Below are positions 13,156-17,121 of a DNA stretch of 17,121 bases, piece by piece. Below the pieces are notes generated by a model that was not told the origin of the DNA, did no database searches, and saw only the letters and a list, made by a program, of their open reading frames with translations. Made by a program: the position numbers and the translations under genes. Position 1 is the first letter of the stretch; each line of letters starts with the position of its first letter. Origin of the DNA: Chloroflexota bacterium (GTDB taxonomy: Bacteria > Chloroflexota > Limnocylindria > Limnocylindrales > CSP1-4); assembly GCA_013696945.1 (NCBI GenBank), contig JACCXQ010000144.1:1-17121 (forward strand), given 5' to 3'.

Positions 13156-14004
13156 ATGTCCCTTCGCGATCGCACCATCGCCACCATCGGGTCGGGCGTG
13201 ATGGCCGAGGCCATGATCGCCGGGCTGCTCAAGGGCGAGGAGGTCGGCCCCGAGCAGATCGTGGCCAGCCACCCGCGTCCGGAGCGGCGGGAGGAGCTGG
13301 CCCGGGTCCACGGCATCCAGGCCATCGAGTCGAACGTGGATGCGGTGGCGCGTGCCGACGTCGTCGTGCTGGCCATCAAGCCGCAGATGCTCGCGCGGGT
13401 CGGACGCGAGCTCGCTCCGGCGCTGCGCGAGGGCCAGCTCGTCATCAGCATCATCGCGGGCGCGACCACAAGGGCTCTCGCCAACGTCCTGCGACGCCAC
13501 CAGATCGTGCGGAGCATGCCCAACACGCCGGCTCAGCTGGGGCGCGGGATGACGGTCTGGTACGCGACCCCCGAGGTCACCGAGGCCCAGCGCGCCCAAG
13601 CAGCGTCGTTGCTCGGGTCACTGGGCATGGAGCTGGCCGTCGACGACGAGAAGCTGGTAGCGATGGCCACCGCCGTGAGCGGCACCGGTCCGACCTACGT
13701 GTTCCTGGTGATGGAGGCACTCATCGACGCGGCCGTCCACCTGGGGTTCCCGCGCCACATCGCTCACGATCTGGTCATCGAGACGCTCGAGGGCAGCACG
13801 CTCTTCGCCAAGGCCAGCGGCATGCACCCGGCGCAGCTCCGGAACATGGTCACCTCGCCTGGCGGCACGAGTGCCGCCGCGCTCCACGAGCTCGAATCGG
13901 GGCGTCTGCGGACCGTGCTTTCCGAGGCCGTCTGGGCTGCCTTCCGCCGGACCGAGGAGCTGGGCCGGCAGCTCGAGGCGGACACGGCAGCCGACGAAGG
14001 CTGA
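13156..14004 (+). CDS. proC: Pyrroline-5-carboxylate reductase
   Basis: A 282-residue protein of usual ProC length. It reduces 1-pyrroline-5-carboxylate to L-proline with NAD(P)H, the last step of proline synthesis. The Rossmann motif is IATIGSGVMAEAMIAGLL (about 8-25). VVLAIKPQ, RSMPNTPAQLGRG, and the C-terminal dimer/active-site signature VSGTGPTYVF and MVTSPGGTSAAALHELE are all conserved. The first residues (MSLRD) and the -10 box 9 nt upstream support ATG 13156. It converges with the TIGR02588 gene (17-bp gap). The catabolic partner enzyme, proline dehydrogenase, lies 1.3 kb downstream on the same strand. Confidence 0.96.
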   Translation: MSLRDRTIATIGSGVMAEAMIAGLLKGEEVGPEQIVASHPRPERREELARVHGIQAIESNVDAVARADVVVLAIKPQMLARVGRELAPALREGQLVISIIAGATTRALANVLRRHQIVRSMPNTPAQLGRGMTVWYATPEVTEAQRAQAASLLGSLGMELAVDDEKLVAMATAVSGTGPTYVFLVMEALIDAAVHLGFPRHIAHDLVIETLEGSTLFAKASGMHPAQLRNMVTSPGGTSAAALHELESGRLRTVLSEAVWAAFRRTEELGRQLEADTAADEG

Positions 14005-14021
14005 CGGCGACAACCCCAGGC

Positions 14022-14393
14022 TCACGGAAGGCGCTGGCCCAGGAAGCGGACGCCGATCACTGACTCCGGTTCGGCGCTGAACGAGAACTCACCCTCGACC
14101 GACGTGCCGGCAGGCAGGAAGTCGACGTCGATCTCGCTCGTCTCCTCCTCGCCATCGACCGTGGCCGTCCCCTCGATGACGAGCTGCTCCGAGGCGACAT
14201 CGCCGTTGTTGGTGATGGTCACCGGGACGATCCAGCCGAGTGATCCATCCCGCGCCTCGTCTAGGTGGACCTCAGCCACCGGGTCGGGTGGTCGCCGCTC
14301 CTGGAACGACTCGAGCGCCAGTAGCCCCACGACGCCGGCGAGGGCGAGCGCACTCACCGCGAGGACGACCCATTCCAGGATGTTGCGTTTCAT
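14022..14393 (-). CDS. TIGR02588-family protein (membrane-anchored, unknown function)
   Basis: A 123-residue protein. Residues 7-28 are one N-terminal transmembrane anchor (ILEWVVLAVSALALAG), and the rest is a beta-rich extracytoplasmic domain with WIVPVTITNNGD and a DVDFLPAGTSVEGEF segment. From memory, TIGR02588 proteins are found as the second gene of a two-gene operon with the multi-span TIGR02587 proteins. That is the arrangement here: the ATG at 14393 overlaps the stop of the upstream gene (ATGA). No enzymatic motif is visible, and the biochemical role of the pair is unknown. Confidence 0.85.
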   Translation of the reverse strand: MKRNILEWVVLAVSALALAGVVGLLALESFQERRPPDPVAEVHLDEARDGSLGWIVPVTITNNGDVASEQLVIEGTATVDGEEETSEIDVDFLPAGTSVEGEFSFSAEPESVIGVRFLGQRLP

Positions 14394-15253
14394 CCGTCCT
14401 CACGCTCCCCGCCGGACGCGACGAGCAGGCGCCCCACGGCTGCCCCCAACGAGGCGACGAGCCCGAGCGACACGACCATGCCCGTGATCGCGACGACGCT
14501 CGCACCGTCCACCCGACCGAACGACCAGAGCAACGTCCAGGCGACGAGCAGGCTGATGACGTAAGCGGCGATGGTCTCGGGGATGGGCCGATCAAGGATC
14601 CCCTGGCTGACATGCCGGCGGCCGCCGAACTCGGCGAAGAAGACCAGGGCGAGCGTGACCACGAGGCTCAGTGCCATCACGCCGAGGAGCATCACGGGGC
14701 TCGCACCGACGCCGATGAAGACGGGCTCCTCGGTCGGCGCGACGTTGAGCGCGAAGAGCAGGGCGCCGCCGGCGGCCACGAGCAAGCGCTGGAACGGGCC
14801 CAGTCGACCCGCCTCGCTCTCGCTCTTCGTCTGCCCGCCCCTACGGTCCTCTTCCCGTCCCTCGTCGTCACCTGCGCCGGAGAGCTGCGCCCGAGATAGG
14901 GATGCCCCGAAGGCGATGGGAATCGACTCGAGGGCCACATGCCCGACGATATCGCGCACGCTGCTACCGCCATCGATCCTTCCGAGTGCAAGCAGCGCGA
15001 CGAACGCGACGATCGTGCCGATACCCATCGCCTCGACGGAATCGACGACGACCTCGCCGATCGTCGCGTCGGCCCGGAAGCCGTTGATCGCGTTGTAGCC
15101 GATGACGACGATCGCGGCGAGACCGAGCAGGAGCAGGATCTTCCACGCCGGCAGCAGGACCGCGTGCTGCCACACCTCCTGGGTGAACAGCAGCGGAAGC
15201 CCGATGAGGAGGCCGCCGCCCATGGCGCGGATGTAGTCGCGCGCTTCGTCCAC
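14390..15253 (-). CDS. TIGR02587/DUF2391-family integral membrane protein
   Basis: A 287-residue protein from GTG 15253. The start RDYIRAMGGGLLIGLPLLFT and then EVWQ, with several hydrophobic segments, matches my recollection of the DUF2391/TIGR02587 family, predicted to cross the membrane about seven times. The central charged loop (about 125-150, Glu/Arg/Gly-rich) is probably cytoplasmic. NVAPTEEPVFIG is a conserved-looking segment in the middle. GTG is chosen because a TACCAT -10 box ends 7 nt before it; an ATG ten residues downstream is the alternative. It is the first gene of the two-gene operon with TIGR02588 and diverges from the proline dehydrogenase fusion. Function unknown. Confidence 0.85.
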   Translation of the reverse strand: MDEARDYIRAMGGGLLIGLPLLFTQEVWQHAVLLPAWKILLLLGLAAIVVIGYNAINGFRADATIGEVVVDSVEAMGIGTIVAFVALLALGRIDGGSSVRDIVGHVALESIPIAFGASLSRAQLSGAGDDEGREEDRRGGQTKSESEAGRLGPFQRLLVAAGGALLFALNVAPTEEPVFIGVGASPVMLLGVMALSLVVTLALVFFAEFGGRRHVSQGILDRPIPETIAAYVISLLVAWTLLWSFGRVDGASVVAITGMVVSLGLVASLGAAVGRLLVASGGEREDG

Positions 15254-15260
15254 AGGCGGG

Positions 15261-15266
15261 ATGGTA
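15261..15266 (-). promoter_or_regulatory. -10 box for the TIGR02587-TIGR02588 operon (leaderless)
   Basis: TACCAT on the minus strand ends 7 nt before GTG 15253. It is the same hexamer as at the ABC exporter operon. No ribosome binding site is seen between box and start. Confidence 0.5.
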
Positions 15267-15313
15267 CGCGGCCGCGGGCTGCTCTCGGGTACGCTGCCGA
15301 GCCCGGGTCGCCC

Positions 15314-16633
15314 GTGCCCGGACCGGTCAGTGAGGTGGACGTGGCGGCGATCCGCGCCGAGGTGCTCTTCACGCCTGACTGCCCGCACGCTGCGCAGGCC
15401 GAGTCACTCCTCCGACGGATCCTGGAGGAGGAGGGTGTCGCCGTCGCGGTGGAGCGCATCCAGGTCGATGACCTCGATCACGCGGCGGGACTGGGGTTCC
15501 GGGGGTCGCCAACCATCCGCCTCGACGGCCTCGACGTGGCGCCCGACCCGGCGGCGGAGGTGGGCCTGGCCTGTCGGCGATACCGTCAACCGGACGGCAG
15601 GATCGCGGGGGTCCCGCCCGAGGAGCAGATCCGCGAGGTCCTTCGGGAGCGCCTGGCGTCTCTCGAGCCGGGCCCCGGTCCGCTCGCGAGGCTGCGTGAG
15701 GTCCCTGCGAGGGCGATGCGTGCGGGGTTCGTCTGGGCCGCCCGACAGGAGGGTATCGAGCGACTCTCCAAGCGGCTGCCGGTGACCCGGGGGCTGGTCC
15801 GCCGCTTCGTTGCCGGTGAGGACCTGGCCTCGACACTCGTCGCGCTGCGCCGGCTGCGTGATGACGGACTGGGCACGACGGTCGACGTGCTCGGGGAATC
15901 GGTCGACTCCGAGGTCGCTGCGACCGCTGCGGCAGACGCATACCTAAGCCTGCTCGATGCCCTCCAGCGTGAGGGGCTCGACGGCAACGTCAGCCTGAAG
16001 TTGACGCAGATGGGCCTCGACATCGACCGGTCGTTCTGCCAACGGAACGTGGCGCGAATCGTAGATCGTGCCTTCGAGACCGATGCGTTCGTACGCGTCG
16101 ACATGGAGGACCACACCCGGACGGACGCGACGCTCGCCATCGCGCGCGAGCTCCATGGACGTCACGGGAACGTCGGCGTGGTCATCCAGTCGTACCTGCG
16201 TCGCAGCGAGGCTGACGTCGAGACGCTGATCACGGAGCGGATCCGAGTCCGACTCTGCAAGGGCGCCTACAACGAGCCAGCAAGCGTCGCGTTCCCGACC
16301 AAGCCGGAGGTCGATGAGAGCTACGTGCACCTGATGGAACGGCTGCTGGCTGAGGGCACGTTTCCCGGCATCGCCACGCATGACGAGCGGATCATCGAGC
16401 GCGCGCGCGACTTCACCGCTCGGGAGTCGATCGGCCGAGATCGATATGAGTTCCAGATGCTGTACGGCGTGCGGCGGGATCTCCAGCAGGCACTCGTCGC
16501 GGAGGGTCTCGCCGTGCGCGTCTACGTGCCCTTCGGGAGCGAGTGGTACCCCTACTTCATGCGGCGGCTCGCCGAGCGGCCGGCCAATCTGCTCTTCGTG
16601 CTTCGGAGCCTCGCACGGGAGCGTCGGAGGTGA
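15314..16633 (+). CDS. Thioredoxin-like domain fused to proline dehydrogenase
   Basis: A 439-residue single frame from GTG 15314 (GTG 15335 and 15341 are alternatives). Residues about 13-110 look like a thioredoxin/glutaredoxin-like domain: VLFTPDCPHAAQAESLL with a lone Cys23 (CPHA, no second Cys), and GFRGSPTIRLDGLDV with the cis-proline turn. From Met135 the protein reads as a normal monofunctional proline dehydrogenase of 305 residues (proline to P5C, FAD-dependent). It has LRRLRDDGLGTTVDVLGESV, VRLCKGAYNEPA, IATHDERII, YEFQMLYGVR and VYVPFGSEWYPYFMRRLAER. No stop separates the domains. The fusion is unusual. An ATG at 15716 (residue 135) could also make the dehydrogenase alone. A TACGCT box at 15290-15295 may be the promoter. 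The stop overlaps the next GTG (GTGA). Confidence 0.88.
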   Translation: MPGPVSEVDVAAIRAEVLFTPDCPHAAQAESLLRRILEEEGVAVAVERIQVDDLDHAAGLGFRGSPTIRLDGLDVAPDPAAEVGLACRRYRQPDGRIAGVPPEEQIREVLRERLASLEPGPGPLARLREVPARAMRAGFVWAARQEGIERLSKRLPVTRGLVRRFVAGEDLASTLVALRRLRDDGLGTTVDVLGESVDSEVAATAAADAYLSLLDALQREGLDGNVSLKLTQMGLDIDRSFCQRNVARIVDRAFETDAFVRVDMEDHTRTDATLAIARELHGRHGNVGVVIQSYLRRSEADVETLITERIRVRLCKGAYNEPASVAFPTKPEVDESYVHLMERLLAEGTFPGIATHDERIIERARDFTARESIGRDRYEFQMLYGVRRDLQQALVAEGLAVRVYVPFGSEWYPYFMRRLAERPANLLFVLRSLARERRR

Positions 16634-17121
16634 CCGTGCCGGATCGGGATCAGGAACGCTGGAAGGACCGGTTTCGCGCCAGGGTCGTGTGGTGGACACG
16701 CCCGGCGGGTGGAGACCGGCGCCGCGCGATCGCCATGTCCAACCGCACCGGGGTCGGCCAGCTGTACGGCTGGGACCTTATGACCGGCGATCTCCACCAG
16801 GCGACCGACCGCCCGGCCGGGACCGTGACGGGCACCATCTCCGGCGATGGGCGATGGATCCTCTACGTGGACGACCGGAAGGGCGACGAGCTTGGCCACT
16901 GGGTCCGCGTGCCGTTCGAGGGTGGCAAGCCGCAGGACCTGACGCCGAACCTGCCGCCCTATACCTCTGACGACCTGGTGACCGACGATGACGGCGTTCG
17001 GGCGGCCTTCACAGCGGCGATGGACGACGGGTTCACGGTGCTGGGCCTCTCGACCGGCCCAGATGCAGGCGGGGAGCCCCGCCCCCTCTACCGGAGCCGG
17101 AGTCTCTGCTCGGTGGAAGGG
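16630..17121 (+). CDS. S9-type peptidase (prolyl oligopeptidase family), N-terminal beta-propeller, partial
   Basis: The frame opens at GTG 16630, overlapping the proline dehydrogenase stop (GTGA), and stays open to the window end (164 codons, C-terminus missing). GTG 16636 is an alternative start. The visible part has blade-like repeats of a TolB/WD-type propeller: NRTGVGQLYGWDLMTGDLHQ, then SGDGRWILYVDD and WVRVPFEGGKPQDLTP. These are typical of the N-terminal domain of S9 acyl-aminoacyl/prolyl oligopeptidases, whose alpha/beta-hydrolase domain would lie beyond the window. There is no signal peptide, so it should be cytoplasmic. If it is such a peptidase, coupling to proline dehydrogenase would fit peptide and proline breakdown. 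A propeller-only protein is not excluded. Confidence 0.7.
   Translation, partial: MTVPDRDQERWKDRFRARVVWWTRPAGGDRRRAIAMSNRTGVGQLYGWDLMTGDLHQATDRPAGTVTGTISGDGRWILYVDDRKGDELGHWVRVPFEGGKPQDLTPNLPPYTSDDLVTDDDGVRAAFTAAMDDGFTVLGLSTGPDAGGEPRPLYRSRSLCSVEG

Noticed and set aside
14939..15313. Plus-strand extension ahead of the proline dehydrogenase fusion
   Set aside because: It lies antisense in the TIGR02587 gene and its peptide (Asp/Arg-rich) has no domain character.
1..17121. CRISPR array, transposase, integrase or phage genes
   Set aside because: None seen: no regularly spaced repeats of 25-40 bp, no DDE/tyrosine recombinase motifs. The tRNA-adjacent scar is suggestive only.

Overview
This is a compact, GC-rich bacterial chromosomal segment of about 17 kb. 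It holds roughly 20 genes, one tRNA and one decayed locus at the left edge. No insertion sequence, phage, CRISPR or plasmid gene is visible. Several traits fit a high-GC Gram-positive-type or Chloroflexota lineage (for example Limnocylindria-like soil or freshwater Chloroflexota), with Actinomycetota as the alternative: a predicted F420-dependent luciferase-like oxidoreductase, a Glu-type (mycobacterial-like) ribose-5-phosphate isomerase B, a seven-iron ferredoxin, a tRNA with encoded CCA, many GTG starts, and many start codons only 6-9 nt behind a TANNNT -10 box (leaderless transcripts). The phylum assignment is inference.

Layout. Positions 1-371 carry the tail of one regulator/ATPase and a scrambled remnant of a class III adenylate-cyclase-type regulator. 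A tRNA-Gly(TCC) at 388-463 follows on the minus strand. Positions 620-1753 (minus) encode a lipoprotein alpha/beta hydrolase, nearly head-to-head with an AlkA-type DNA glycosylase (1757-2650, plus). RpiB (2661-3107, minus) and an M50/CBS membrane protease (3141-4256, plus) diverge from a 33-bp gap that holds two promoters. A LOG-family phosphoribohydrolase (4260-5063, minus) diverges from an unknown lipoprotein (5118-5732, plus).

Positions 5788-7916 (plus) form a co-oriented group: a YHS metal-binding mini-protein, a small membrane protein, a membrane-anchored cupredoxin, a 7Fe ferredoxin and a Gly/Asp-repeat protein. They suggest a metal/redox theme, but they appear to have several promoters. 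Positions 7920-10201 (minus) are a NatAB-type ABC exporter whose ATPase and permease genes overlap. Divergent from it are a cytosolic BtuF-like protein (10244-11185), a zinc-ribbon plus methyltransferase fusion (11204-12127), and a translationally coupled F420-type oxidoreductase (12124-13047).

Positions 13156-14004 encode ProC (pyrroline-5-carboxylate reductase). Positions 14022-15253 (minus) hold the unknown-function pair TIGR02588/TIGR02587. Positions 15314-16633 encode proline dehydrogenase fused to an N-terminal thioredoxin-like domain. The window ends inside an S9-type peptidase beta-propeller gene whose start overlaps the proline dehydrogenase stop. ProC and proline dehydrogenase catalyse opposing halves of the proline/P5C cycle and bracket the TIGR02587/8 membrane pair.

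The most noteworthy points are the thioredoxin-like/proline dehydrogenase fusion, the zinc-ribbon methyltransferase coupled to an F420 enzyme, the consistent leaderless promoter architecture with overlapping divergent promoters, and the deletion scar of a cyclase regulator next to the tRNA. No non-coding stretch exceeds about 160 bp.
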